Shown piece by piece: positions 20,582-28,485 of a DNA stretch of 64,000 nt. The notes under the pieces are model-generated. The model saw only the letters and a program-made list of their open reading frames with translations. It was not told the DNA's origin and searched no databases. Where the stretch lies: assembly GCA_002279065.1 (NCBI GenBank), contig NCKB01000008.1, positions 1-64,000 of the forward strand, given 5' to 3'. A program made the translations under genes and the position numbers. Position 1 is the stretch's first letter, and every line of letters begins with the position of its first letter. The stretch comes from Lysobacterales bacterium 15-68-25 (GTDB taxonomy: Bacteria > Pseudomonadota > Gammaproteobacteria > Xanthomonadales > Rhodanobacteraceae).

Positions 20582-20608
20582 GGGCCGCGCGACATCATCG
20601 CGCGGCCC
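20582..20608. terminator. Strong hairpin behind the DegP/DegQ-like gene (possible terminator)
   Basis: An 11-bp perfect stem GGGCCGCGCGA / TCGCGCGGCCC with a 5-base loop sits 8 bases past the protease stop codon. There is no T-run on either side, so an intrinsic terminator is uncertain. Confidence 0.4.
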
Positions 20609-20615
20609 CGTGCAG

Positions 20616-21995
20616 TCACTCGATCACCACGTAGTGCATGCCGTCGTCGTCGGCCACGGCCAGCGCGAGCTGGCGCGGGTGCACGCCGGCCAGTCCCTGC
20701 AGGCCGCGCACGCTGGTGATGCGGCGGTTGCCCACGCCGATCACCACGTCACCCTTCTGCAGCCCGCTGCGCGCGGCGAGGCTGCCGGGGCGCACCTCGG
20801 TCACGCGCACACCGGCCAGGCCCTGCGAGCGGTCGCTCTGGCCGAGATCGCTGAAATCCACGCCGGCCAGGCGCGGGTCCAGCCGCGCGCCAGCCACCGT
20901 GGCGAGCTTCTCGGCGGCCAGCGTGGCAGCCACCTCGCGTGCCTTGCCGTCGCGCACCAGGTCCAGCGTCACCCGGCTGCCCAGCGGCAGCAGGCCCTCG
21001 CTGTTGCGCAGTTCGTCGCTGTCCCGCAGCGGCTTGCCGTTGAGCGCGGTGATCACGTCGCCGGGCTGGATGCCGGCGGCGTCGGCTGTGGAGCCGTCGG
21101 CCACGCGCGTCACCACGGCACCCTCGCTGCCGTTCACTCCGAGCAGCTTGGCGATGCGCGGGGTGAGGTCCTGCGTCTGCAGGCCCAGCGTGCCGCGCTG
21201 CACCCTGCCGTGCGCGATCAACTGCTTCATCACCTCGCCGGAGAGGTTGGTGGGGATGGCGAAGCCGATGCCGGCGCTGGCGCCGGACGGCGAGAAGATC
21301 ATCGAGTTGATGCCGACCAGCTCGCCGCGCAGGTTCACCAGCGCGCCGCCGGAATTGCCCGGGTTGATCGAGGCGTCGGTCTGGATGAAGTTCTGGTAGT
21401 TGGTGCCGCCCAGGCCGGAGCGGCCCAGTGCCGAGACGATGCCCGAGGTCACCGTCTGGCCCAGCCCGAACGGGTCGCCCACCGCCACCACGAAATCGCC
21501 CACCTGCAGCTTCGACGAGTCGGCCAGCGGCAGCGCCTGCAGGCCGCTGGCGTGGATCTGCACCACCGCGATGTCGGTGTCCGGATCGGTGCCGATCAGC
21601 GTGCCCTTGAAGTTGCGTCCGTCCTGCAGCGTCACGGTGATGTCGTCGGCGCCGCCGACCACGTGGTTGTTGGTCAGGATGTAGCCCTTGTCGGCGTCCA
21701 CGATCACGCCCGAGCCCAGGCTCTGCTCGGTGCGCTCGCGCGGCACGTCGGGCAGGCCGAAGAACTGGCGGAACAGCGGGTCGCTGAAATACGGGTCGCT
21801 GACCTGCACGCGGGTCTTGGTGGAGATGTTCACCACCGCCGGCGTCACCTTCTTCAGCATCGGCGCCAGCGACGGCACCGGCTGGCCGTCCACCGCGGGT
21901 GGCAGGGTGGCCCGGCTGGCCAGCGGCAGCGCACCCAGCAGCAGGGTGCAGCACAGGACGAGCGCGCGCCCGAGGCGGCGATTCGGGTGCTTCAT
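20616..21995 (-). CDS. DegP/DegQ (HtrA/MucD) family periplasmic serine protease
   Basis: An envelope quality-control protease/chaperone of 459 residues. A signal peptide precedes the trypsin-like domain, whose catalytic triad is His in TNNHVVGGADD, Asp in PDTDIAVVQI and Ser in GNSGGALVN. Two PDZ domains follow (about 265-355 and 370-459). The start at 21995 is preceded by a clear GGAGG at good spacing (AAGGAGGAATGC), which decides it against upstream Met codons. The LA loop is short, more like DegQ/MucD than DegP. Confidence 0.92.
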   Translation of the reverse strand: MKHPNRRLGRALVLCCTLLLGALPLASRATLPPAVDGQPVPSLAPMLKKVTPAVVNISTKTRVQVSDPYFSDPLFRQFFGLPDVPRERTEQSLGSGVIVDADKGYILTNNHVVGGADDITVTLQDGRNFKGTLIGTDPDTDIAVVQIHASGLQALPLADSSKLQVGDFVVAVGDPFGLGQTVTSGIVSALGRSGLGGTNYQNFIQTDASINPGNSGGALVNLRGELVGINSMIFSPSGASAGIGFAIPTNLSGEVMKQLIAHGRVQRGTLGLQTQDLTPRIAKLLGVNGSEGAVVTRVADGSTADAAGIQPGDVITALNGKPLRDSDELRNSEGLLPLGSRVTLDLVRDGKAREVAATLAAEKLATVAGARLDPRLAGVDFSDLGQSDRSQGLAGVRVTEVRPGSLAARSGLQKGDVVIGVGNRRITSVRGLQGLAGVHPRQLALAVADDDGMHYVVIE

Positions 21996-22262
21996 GCATT
22001 CCTCCTTCGGAACAGTGGCTGACGGGAAGCGGCGCGCATCGCGCATCGCGAACCGGGGTTCGACTGCCGGCGGCCGCGAGGGTTCCGGACATCGCATGTG
22101 GGACGCCTCACGCGCGATTTCCAGCCGGGCCGCATCACGTCGCGGCTTCGCCGCCGATGCCTGCCGCGACATGCTCCGTCGCGCTGTCGCCGCATCGTCA
22201 AAATGCGCAAAAAATTCTTTACTTCCCGCGCGCCCGGCAGTACGGTCTCCATCCGTTCGCAA

Positions 22263-22311
22263 CCACAACATCTTGTGTGCGCGTCCTGGGGTTTCACCCC
22301 AAAGCTGGTGT
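22263..22311 (+). promoter_or_regulatory. Putative NrdR operator (two boxes) upstream of nrdJ
   Basis: The 16-mer at 22263-22278 (CCACAACATCTTGTGT) matches the NrdR-box consensus ACACwAtATwTwGTGT at nearly all conserved positions. A weaker second box lies at 22296-22311 (ACCCCAAAGCTGGTGT), starting 33 bases later, about three helical turns, as usual for paired NrdR boxes. It sits about 170 bases before the nrdJa start in a 487-base intergenic region that also contains an A/T-rich stretch at 22200-22222. NrdR is the ATP/dATP-sensing repressor of ribonucleotide reductase genes. Confidence 0.6.
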
Positions 22312-22482
22312 CGTAATGGTTGTCTCTCGAAGGGGGCGGCCGTTGCAGCAAGCGATGCCGCCAGGCGGTACGCCGCAAGGCCCCGGGCGGGCCCGGCGAG
22401 GAACCGGCGAGTCGTTGCGAACGGTCGGATCGATAAGCAACTACATGCCGTCGCGAGGCGGCATCCGGAGGTCAGTAAACCG

Positions 22483-24630
22483 ATGAGTACCGCTCGCGCA
22501 CCAGCAGTGGGTCGCGACGCCGTGCAGATTCCCCTGCAGCCGGCGTCCTACGACATCTGGGACAAGAAGTACCGCCTGAAGAACAAGGCCGGCGAACCGG
22601 TCGACGACAGTGTGGACGGCACCTACCGCCGCGTCGCTCGCGCGCTGGCCGAAGTGGAGGCCACCCCGGAGCTGCGCGAGCACTGGTACGAGCGCTTCGT
22701 GTGGGCGCTGCGCCGTGGTGCCATCCCGGCCGGCCGCATCACCTCCAACGCCGGCGCGCTGGAGCACAAGCCCGCCACCAGCACGATCAACTGCACCGTC
22801 TCGGGCACCATCCGCGACTCCATGGACGACATCCTGGAGAAGGTGCACGAGGCGGGCCTCACGCTGAAGGCCGGCTGCGGCATCGGCTACGAATTCTCCA
22901 CCCTGCGTCCGCGCGGCGCGTACGTGTCCGGCGCCGGCGCCTACACCTCCGGCCCGCTGTCCTTCATGGACATCTACGACAAGATGTGTTTCACCGTCTC
23001 GTCCGCCGGTGGTCGTCGCGGCGCGCAGATGGGCACGTTCGACGTCAGCCATCCGGACGTGAAGGAGTTCATCCGCGCCAAGCGCGAGGACGGCCGCCTG
23101 CGCCAGTTCAACCTCTCGCTGCTGGTCACCGGGGGCTTCATGGAAGCCGTCGAGCACGACCAGGACTGGCCGCTGGTGTTCCCGATCCACGTGAAGGAGC
23201 AGGGCGACATCGACCTGAACGACCCGGCCAAGGTCGTCTGGCGCGAGTGGCCCACCCACGACAACTACATCGAGCGCGAAGACGGCCTGGTCGCCTGCAA
23301 GGTCTACGGCACCATCCGTGCCCGCCACCTGTGGGACATGATCATGGTCTCCACGTACGACTACGCGGAGCCCGGGTTCATCCTGATCGACAAGGTCAAC
23401 GAGATGAACAACAACTGGTGGTGCGAGCACATCCGCGCCACCAACCCCTGCGGCGAGCAGCCGCTGCCGCCGTACGGTTCGTGCCTGCTGGGCTCGATCA
23501 ACCTCACCACCTTCGTGCGCGACCCGTTCGGCCCGAAGGCCCGCTTCGACTGGGACGAGTACCGCGAAGTGGTGAAGGTGTTCACCCGCATGCTCGACAA
23601 CGTGGTGGAGATCAACGGCCTGCCGCTCGCCCAGCAGCGCGACGAGATCATGAGCAAGCGCCGCCATGGCATGGGCTTCCTGGGCCTCGGCTCCACGCTC
23701 ACCATGCTCAAGATGCGCTACGGCTCGGCCGACGCGGTGACCTTCACCGAAGACGTCTCGCGCGAGATGGCCGTGGCCGGCTGGGAAATGGCGCTGGACC
23801 TGGCCAAGGAGAAGGGCCCGGCCCCGATCCTCGCCCGCGAGTTCACCGTCACCGGCGACATGCTGCGCAAGCGCCCGGAAATGGCGGCCGACGGCTACAA
23901 GGTCGGCGACACCATCCCCGGCCGCGTGCTGCACGCCAGGTACAGCCGCTACATGCAGCGGGTGGCCACCGTGGCCCCCAACCTGGTGAAGGAGCTGGCC
24001 GAGGTCGGTGCCCGCTTCACCCACCACTCCTCGATCGCGCCCACCGGCACGATCTCGCTGTCGCTGGCCAACAATGCCTCCAACGGCATCGAGCCCAGCT
24101 TTGCCCACCACTACTCGCGCAACGTGATCCGTGAGGGCAAGAAGTCCAAGGAAAAGGTGGAGGTGTACAGCTACGAGCTGCTCGCCTACCGCGAGCTGAT
24201 CAACGGCAAGGCCATGCCCTACGCCAGCGAGCCGGACGCCAAGCTGCCGGACTACTTCGTGGCCGCCGACGACATCAGCCCGAAGGAGCACGTGGACATC
24301 CAGGCCGCGTCGCAGAAATGGATCGACTCGTCCATTTCCAAGACCGCCAACGTCCCCACCGATTACCCGTACGAAGACTTCAAGGACATCTACTTCTACG
24401 CGTACAAACAGGGCCTCAAGGGCTGCACCACGTTCCGCTTCAACCCCGCCGCTTTCCAGGGCGTGCTGGTGAAGGAAGCCGACCTTGAGAACACCCTCTA
24501 CCGCTTCGAATTGGAAGACGGTAGCGTTGTCGAACTGAAAGGCAATGAGCAGGTGGAGTACGACGGTGAAATGCACACCGCGGCAAACCTCTTCGATGCC
24601 TTGAAGGAAGGCTATTACGGCAAGTTCTGA
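22483..24630 (+). CDS. nrdJa: Adenosylcobalamin-dependent (class II) ribonucleotide reductase, large part (NrdJa)
   Basis: Reduces ribonucleotides to deoxyribonucleotides using a radical generated by coenzyme B12; 715 residues. Active-site elements are visible. SNAGALEHKPATSTINCTVSG holds the first redox cysteine, and the finger loop with the thiyl-radical Cys and partners is in NPCGEQPLPPYGSCLLGSIN. PTGTISLSLANNASNGIEP is the substrate phosphate-binding region. The protein stops after YYGKF, without the C-terminal Cys pair and zinc ribbon of full-length NrdJ. That part is encoded by the separate gene at 25481. The start at 22483 has GGAGG upstream. Confidence 0.93.
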   Translation: MSTARAPAVGRDAVQIPLQPASYDIWDKKYRLKNKAGEPVDDSVDGTYRRVARALAEVEATPELREHWYERFVWALRRGAIPAGRITSNAGALEHKPATSTINCTVSGTIRDSMDDILEKVHEAGLTLKAGCGIGYEFSTLRPRGAYVSGAGAYTSGPLSFMDIYDKMCFTVSSAGGRRGAQMGTFDVSHPDVKEFIRAKREDGRLRQFNLSLLVTGGFMEAVEHDQDWPLVFPIHVKEQGDIDLNDPAKVVWREWPTHDNYIEREDGLVACKVYGTIRARHLWDMIMVSTYDYAEPGFILIDKVNEMNNNWWCEHIRATNPCGEQPLPPYGSCLLGSINLTTFVRDPFGPKARFDWDEYREVVKVFTRMLDNVVEINGLPLAQQRDEIMSKRRHGMGFLGLGSTLTMLKMRYGSADAVTFTEDVSREMAVAGWEMALDLAKEKGPAPILAREFTVTGDMLRKRPEMAADGYKVGDTIPGRVLHARYSRYMQRVATVAPNLVKELAEVGARFTHHSSIAPTGTISLSLANNASNGIEPSFAHHYSRNVIREGKKSKEKVEVYSYELLAYRELINGKAMPYASEPDAKLPDYFVAADDISPKEHVDIQAASQKWIDSSISKTANVPTDYPYEDFKDIYFYAYKQGLKGCTTFRFNPAAFQGVLVKEADLENTLYRFELEDGSVVELKGNEQVEYDGEMHTAANLFDALKEGYYGKF

Positions 24631-24666
24631 GTCCTCGCGAGAGGCTCGGGCACCGGTTGTAGTCTT

Positions 24667-24692
24667 GTCCGTGGCGGGTTGCCGCCACGGAC
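24667..24692. other. Perfect 11-bp hairpin between nrdJa and the H1-like gene
   Basis: GTCCGTGGCGG / CCGCCACGGAC arms with a GTTG tetraloop, about 40 bases before the H1-like start. There is no T-run. It may act as a 5' UTR structure, an attenuator or an RNA-processing site within the nrdJa-nrdJb operon. Confidence 0.4.
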
Positions 24693-24732
24693 GCACGGCA
24701 AGCACCAATAACAGTCGGAGGGGAACCCCAGC

Positions 24733-25254
24733 ATGTCCATCGATACCGAAGTGAAAGACGCACCGGCCGCCGACGCGGCTCCCGCCGCCGAAGCTGCCGC
24801 TCCGGTGGTGACCGCGGCGCCGAAGAAGGCCCCGGCCAAGAAGAAGGCCGCGAAGAAAGCAGCTGCCAAGAAGGCGGCTCCGAAGAAGGCGGCGAAGAAG
24901 GCTGCCGCCAAGAAGGCTGCGCCGAAGAAGGCCGCTGCCAAGAAGACCGCCAAGAAGGCGGTGAAGAAGGCAGCCCCGAAGAAGGCAGCCGCCAAGAAGG
25001 CGGTGAAGAAGGCGGCCCCGAAGAAGGCCGCTGCCAAGAAGACCGCCAAGAAGGCCGCGCCGAAGAAGGCCGCAAAGAAGGTCAGCAGCAAGAAAGCGGT
25101 GAAGAAAGCCGCACCGAAGAAGACGGCCAAGAAGGCCGCCGTGAAAAAGGCCGCCCCCAAGGCAGCCAAGAGGTCCACTGCCAGCAAGAAGGCGAGCGTG
25201 AAGGTGGCGAAGGCGAAGAAGCCCGCCGCCAAGAAGGCCGCCCGCAAGAAGTAA
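24733..25254 (+). CDS. Histone H1-like, lysine/alanine-rich DNA-binding protein
   Basis: A 173-residue very basic protein. The first 40 residues are acidic and Ala-rich (MSIDTEVKDAPAADAA). The remainder is repeats of the KKAAPKKAAAKKA type with occasional Val or Ser, as in eukaryotic H1 tails, Chlamydia HctB and Pseudomonas AlgP. Such tails bind DNA non-specifically and can act in nucleoid compaction or transcription. Coding DNA is a tandem array of AAGAAGGCx units and probably variable in length between strains. A strong GGAGGGGAA ribosome site precedes the ATG. It lies between the two halves of the split ribonucleotide reductase. Confidence 0.88.
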   Translation: MSIDTEVKDAPAADAAPAAEAAAPVVTAAPKKAPAKKKAAKKAAAKKAAPKKAAKKAAAKKAAPKKAAAKKTAKKAVKKAAPKKAAAKKAVKKAAPKKAAAKKTAKKAAPKKAAKKVSSKKAVKKAAPKKTAKKAAVKKAAPKAAKRSTASKKASVKVAKAKKPAAKKAARKK

Positions 25255-25265
25255 GTCGTGAACGC

Positions 25266-25298
25266 AGCCGGCCCGGTCCGCCGGGCCGGCTGTCTTTT
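25266..25298 (+). terminator. Rho-independent terminator after the H1-like gene
   Basis: An 11-bp GC stem (AGCCGGCCCGG / CCGGGCCGGCT) with a TCCG loop is followed by GTCTTTT. Confidence 0.8.
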
Positions 25299-25350
25299 CT
25301 CCACGGGAGAGAAGGGTGGGCCCAGCCCATCCATCCCGCCGCCCCCTGAT

Positions 25351-25399
25351 CGTCATTCCGTCGAATCCCGGGAAGGGGACAAGCGCCGGAATCCAGCGT
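25351..25399. repeat. Degenerate CGTCATTCC...GGAATCCAGCG dispersed repeat
   Basis: Two short inverted arms (CATTCCGTCG and CGCCGGAATCC) around a CCCGGGAA core resemble the widespread ATTCCC-N-GGGAAT type of intergenic repeat. Only one copy was recognised in the window, so the assignment is weak. It sits in the 225-base gap before nrdJb. Confidence 0.35.
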
Positions 25400-25480
25400 C
25401 TTCAAGGGGCCGGACACCAGGCATCTCCCAGCGCCGCGCGCCGACTTATCCGCCAACCATCCAGACAAGAAGCACACACC

Positions 25481-26227
25481 ATGGCGATCAAGATCGAAAA
25501 GAAAATCAAGGGCTACGCCGTCGTGAAGCCCGAAGACAAGGCCGCGCCGGCCGCTGCCCCCGCTCCCGCCGTGCCCGAGAAGAAAGAGGCGCCCAAGGCG
25601 GAAGTCATCCAGATGCATGAAAGCGTCGAGCGCCCCGAGCAGCTCGTCGGCGAAACCTACAAGATCAAGTCGCCGCTGTTCGAGCACGCGCTCTACGTCA
25701 CCATCAACGACATCGTGCTCAACGCCGGCACCGCGCACGAGCAGCGCCGCCCCTTCGAGATCTTCATCAACTCGAAGAACATGGACCACTTCCAGTGGAT
25801 CGTGGCGCTCACCCGCATCATCTCCGCCGTGTTCCGCAAGGGCGGCGACGTCACCTTCCTGGCCGAGGAGATGAAGGCAGTGTTCGACCCGCGCGGCGGC
25901 TACTTCAAGGCCGGCGGCGTCTACATGCCGTCCATCGTGGCCGAGATCGGCGCGGTGATCGAGCAGCACATGAAGCACATCGGCCTGATCCAGGACCCGG
26001 AGATGGACGAGGCCACCAAGCGCCTGATCGCCGAGAAGCGCGCCGCCTACGAGCAGGGTGCGGGTGGCAAGAAGGTCGAGGCGGCGGCTGCCGAGGCGTC
26101 GGGTGAGGCGAATGTCGGTGGGTTCCCGCCGGGGGCGACGATGTGCGCCAAGTGCAATACCCAGGCGCTGGTGCTGATGGATGGGTGCCAGACTTGTTTG
26201 AATTGTGGGTATTCGAAGTGCGGGTGA
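25481..26227 (+). CDS. nrdJb: Class II ribonucleotide reductase, small C-terminal component (NrdJb)
   Basis: The separately encoded C-terminal part of NrdJ, 248 residues. Its body (YKIKSPLFEHALYVTINDIV, HFQWIVALTRIISAVFRKGG, DPRGGYFKAGGVYMPSIV) matches the NrdJb subunit known from Pseudomonas. The end CAKC...DGCQTCLNCGYSKCG supplies the redox-active cysteine pair that re-reduces the active site and a cysteine-rich zinc site. An Ala/Pro/Lys insert near residues 18-45 is a local addition. Both NrdJ parts should be needed for activity. The start at 25481 was chosen from the family N-terminus (MAIKIEKKIKGYAVVKPED). Confidence 0.9.
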   Translation: MAIKIEKKIKGYAVVKPEDKAAPAAAPAPAVPEKKEAPKAEVIQMHESVERPEQLVGETYKIKSPLFEHALYVTINDIVLNAGTAHEQRRPFEIFINSKNMDHFQWIVALTRIISAVFRKGGDVTFLAEEMKAVFDPRGGYFKAGGVYMPSIVAEIGAVIEQHMKHIGLIQDPEMDEATKRLIAEKRAAYEQGAGGKKVEAAAAEASGEANVGGFPPGATMCAKCNTQALVLMDGCQTCLNCGYSKCG

Positions 26228-26252
26228 TAGCGTTTCAAGTTAGGTAAATATA

Positions 26253-26280
26253 GGGCGGCAGTAATGCCGCCTTTTAATTT
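26253..26280 (+). terminator. Rho-independent terminator after nrdJb
   Basis: A 7-bp stem GGCGGCA / TGCCGCC with GTAA loop is followed by TTTTAATTT. Confidence 0.85.
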
Positions 26281-26303
26281 GTCGCTAATAATGAGGAGGA
26301 CTT

Positions 26304-27258
26304 ATGAAGTGGACTCCTATGTTAGGAAACTTTGATGTCGCAAGTGAAGAGCATGTCATTTTCCACGGGCGCACAGTTGGCTATCAAGATCCGGCAACCA
26401 AGGAAATAAAGCATGATGGCGCAGACTTTGGAGTAATCGTTTGTGACGAGCCATTCAGCGACGGGACGATCCGTGTAACGGTTAATGCAGAGGATACTGA
26501 CCGCTTGGTGGCCGGCATCTGTCTCGAGTCCGACCTCGGGAGAGGGCGCCAGGTTGTAGCGTCGATTGGCTCAGTAACAGGCTATTTGTTCGCGATATCA
26601 GAGTTTGACGAAAGCAAAAAAAGAGCAAGGCTGGAGGGATCTCGGCGGCTCCGGTGCCGGTCTCCGTCAAAGCCTAGCCGCCAAAACCGATTACGTGCTG
26701 GAGGTGAAGGTTTCCGGGCAAAGGGTTACTCTGCGGGTGAATGGTGCTCTCATCCTAGAGCGCCTTCTCTCGCAAGCTTTGCAAGGCAGTCCTATCGGAC
26801 TTTACGGGTTCGCCAAAGGCAATGTCCACTTCAAGGATTTTACTGTTTCTCCTCGAAAGCCGCGTGCATTCGTGGTGATGCAGTTCTCAACGCCTTACAA
26901 CGAGCTGTATAGCGAAGTGATAAAGCCGGTTTGTGCTAGCGAAGGCATCGAGGCGATAAGGGTGGATGAGTCTTTTTCTAATGGGCTTATTATCAGTGAG
27001 ATCAATCAAATGATTGATCAGTCTTCTATAGTGATCGCCGAAATTACCCCAGCCAACCCTAACGTCTACTATGAGGTGGGTTACGCGCATGCTCTGCGCA
27101 AGCCCACTATTCTCGTAGCGGAGCGGGGATGCAAGCTTCCATTCGATCTTTCCCCGTTTCGGGTCCTGATGTATGAAAACAGCATCGACGGGAAAAATCG
27201 GATCGAGAAGGGGCTCCGGTCTCATTTGCGGGCTATCTTTAAAGGCGGACTGGATTAG
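26304..27258 (+). pseudogene. Jelly-roll (LamG/3-keto-hydrolase-like) plus TIR/nucleoside-deoxyribosyltransferase-like protein, frameshifted
   Basis: A two-domain gene split between frames. Frame 1 from the ATG at 26304 (strong GAGGAGG site) encodes a beta-sandwich start (HVIFHGRTVGYQDP, GVIVCDEPFSDGTIRVTV) up to SEFDESKK. The conserved remainder continues in the +1 frame from about 26623 (EQGWRDLGGSGAGL, NGALILERLL, GLYGFAKGNVHFKDFTV). The C-terminal domain has RAFVVMQFSTPYNELYSEVI, SSIVIAEITPANPNVYYEVG, YAHALRKPTILVAERG and PFDLSPFRVLMYE. This pattern is of nucleoside 2-deoxyribosyltransferase/TIR-like (DRHyd) domains, which cleave nucleotides or NAD in conflict systems. The break is at a run of seven A (26616-26622); removing one A gives a continuous product of about 317 residues. 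It may be a decayed gene, a sequencing error or transcriptional slippage. Base composition is AT-richer than its neighbours, a sign of transfer. Confidence 0.65.
26616..26622 (+). other. A7 homopolymer at the frame change
   Basis: Seven consecutive A followed by G mark the only place where the two conserved frames of the jelly-roll/TIR-like gene can be joined without losing sequence. Such runs are common sites of indels and of RNA-polymerase slippage. Confidence 0.6.
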
Positions 27259-27361
27259 TACTTTAGAAGATCGGATTTTCGTAAAAACAAAGGTGTCCGG
27301 GGGCCTTGATCGGCGGTTCGCGACCTGACGGTAGCAAGATCCGGCGGGTCAATAGAATTAA

Positions 27362-27435
27362 ATGGGACGTGGCTAATTAAATTTGATCGTCCCTTGGCTA
27401 GGCAGGGTTCTTTCTAAATTAATTTGCCACGACCA
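27362..27435. repeat. REP-like repeat, copy 1 (inverted pair)
   Basis: GACGTGGCTAATTAAATTTG (27366-27385) recurs in inverted, slightly changed form as AAATTAATTTGCCACGACC (27416-27434), so the unit can fold into a long hairpin. The right part also shares TTGGCTAGGCAGG with the copies downstream. It lies between the TIR-like gene and the lipoprotein and overlaps the earliest possible start of the latter. Confidence 0.65.
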
Positions 27436-27444
27436 CTTTTTACG

Positions 27445-28080
27445 ATGAAAAATTTCCGAGACTATATTGGCGATTTACGGAACTCATGCTCCTTTGCTTG
27501 GGGGCGGGTCTCGCGATCTCCCCGTAAACCCATCGCAGTGGCTTTTGCAATTGCACTTGCTTCAATACAGGGGTGCTCTGGGCCGCAGTCGCCATCGCCT
27601 CCGGCTCCGAGCCCAACAAAAAATCCACACCCTAGCCAAACAAGGAAGCTAAGAATAAGCGTGGAAAAAGGTGCCGAAGTTGATCGGGTTGAAGTTCGGT
27701 CAATTTGGGTCGTCGGCAATCTAGGGTGTGCTCCAGTCATCTGGCCCGCCGGCAACACCAGAGTCAAGCAGGAAGAAGTGCCAGAACAAGTGGAACATGT
27801 GGATGGCGGATATGTCGCAACAATAACTATGGATGGGTTTCTGCCAGATCAATGTCATTGGATAAACACCGGTCCGGAAATAAAATTTTATCACGGATCT
27901 TATTGGCTTTCAGTCCTTGGCGTTAATGATGATGTGCTGAGTGGCAGATCGAAGTTACGGATGACTTGCCTAACTAGGCCTTTCGTAAAGGTAGGGACAT
28001 GCGGGCTAAGAGATGAGGAACGCTTTTACAAGAGCGAAGATAAGCACGCCTTCAATGTTGCCGTGGAGTTGGTGAAATGA
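27445..28080 (+). CDS. Putative lipoprotein of unknown function
   Basis: A 211-residue protein that I do not recognise. It has an unusually long basic N-region (MKNFRDYIGDLRNSCSFAWG) before a hydrophobic stretch ending in a lipobox-like ASIQGC, then a Pro/Ser-rich spacer (PQSPSPPAPSPTKNP). The globular remainder has five further cysteines (for example LGCAPVIW, DQCHWIN, MTCLTRP, GTCGLRD), so disulfides are likely. Codon use is AT-richer than the core genes, as in the preceding TIR-like gene. The start at 27445 was preferred over 27424 because the upstream codons overlap the repeat. The pair may have arrived together. Confidence 0.5.
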   Translation: MKNFRDYIGDLRNSCSFAWGRVSRSPRKPIAVAFAIALASIQGCSGPQSPSPPAPSPTKNPHPSQTRKLRISVEKGAEVDRVEVRSIWVVGNLGCAPVIWPAGNTRVKQEEVPEQVEHVDGGYVATITMDGFLPDQCHWINTGPEIKFYHGSYWLSVLGVNDDVLSGRSKLRMTCLTRPFVKVGTCGLRDEERFYKSEDKHAFNVAVELVK

Positions 28081-28131
28081 AGCATCTGATAAATGGACTT
28101 GATAGCTTTAAAGGCTAACGGATTAAACGGT

Positions 28132-28171
28132 ACGTGGCTAATTAAATTTGATCGTCGATTGGCTAGACAGG
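28132..28171. repeat. REP-like repeat, copy 2
   Basis: ACGTGGCTAATTAAATTTG followed by ATCGTCGATTGGCTAGACAGG; nearly the same as copy 1 through the whole 40 bases. Confidence 0.65.
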
Positions 28172-28227
28172 ATAAAAGGGGTCATGGCTAATTAAATTTC
28201 TTCGGCTAACGGGGTCAGGTTCACTTT
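28172..28227. repeat. REP-like repeat, copy 3, joined to a GGTTCACTTT element
   Basis: ATAAAAGGGGTCATGGCTAA continues as TTAAATTTCTTCGGCTAAC and runs directly into GGGGTCAGGTTCACTTT, the half-palindrome of the repeat seen complete at 30046-30093. The rest of the 405-base gap 28081-28485 holds no gene that I can support; it contains a small CTTTCCCGGAAAGG palindrome near 28290. Confidence 0.6.
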
Positions 28228-28485
28228 ACGGAAGTCAAGAAGCGAGCCTGCGTTGTTTTAGCGGGACCCAGGGCGGGCGTCGGGGTGTACTTTCCCGGAA
28301 AGGTGACTCCAAAAGCTCAGGCGAATCATGGGATTGGTTCGACACTTCCGCATGCGAGGTTTCCTCCAGCCGCCAGTCGCTATGTCTTGGCGGGAGTCGT
28401 GAGCGCAATGTGTCGCTCATGGTCGCGGCTCGTGCAGATTCGAGAGGCGGCGAGAGGTGACCCCAAGCCGTGCTAGCCTCGATTC

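Noticed and set aside
22320-22482. Cobalamin riboswitch before the B12-dependent reductase
   Set aside because: No recognisable B12-box or the expected long conserved fold; an NrdR operator explains the region better.
24733-25254. CRISPR-like or satellite repeat array
   Set aside because: The short repeats keep an open frame with a ribosome site and encode a typical H1-like tail; there are no unique spacers.
24615-25334. Phe/Ala/Leu-rich minus-strand frame that looks like a membrane protein
   Set aside because: Its hydrophobic repeats come from reading the H1-like Lys/Ala repeats backwards (CTT = Leu/Phe type codons).
22441-25356. Open frame of 971 codons opposite nrdJa and the H1-like gene
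   Set aside because: Shadow of ribonucleotide reductase; the Leu/Gly-rich N-terminal part is only the reverse complement of the AAG/GCC repeats.
28285-28476. Short frames on both strands in the repeat-rich gap
   Set aside because: No ribosome site, no recognisable protein features, overlap with repeat material.
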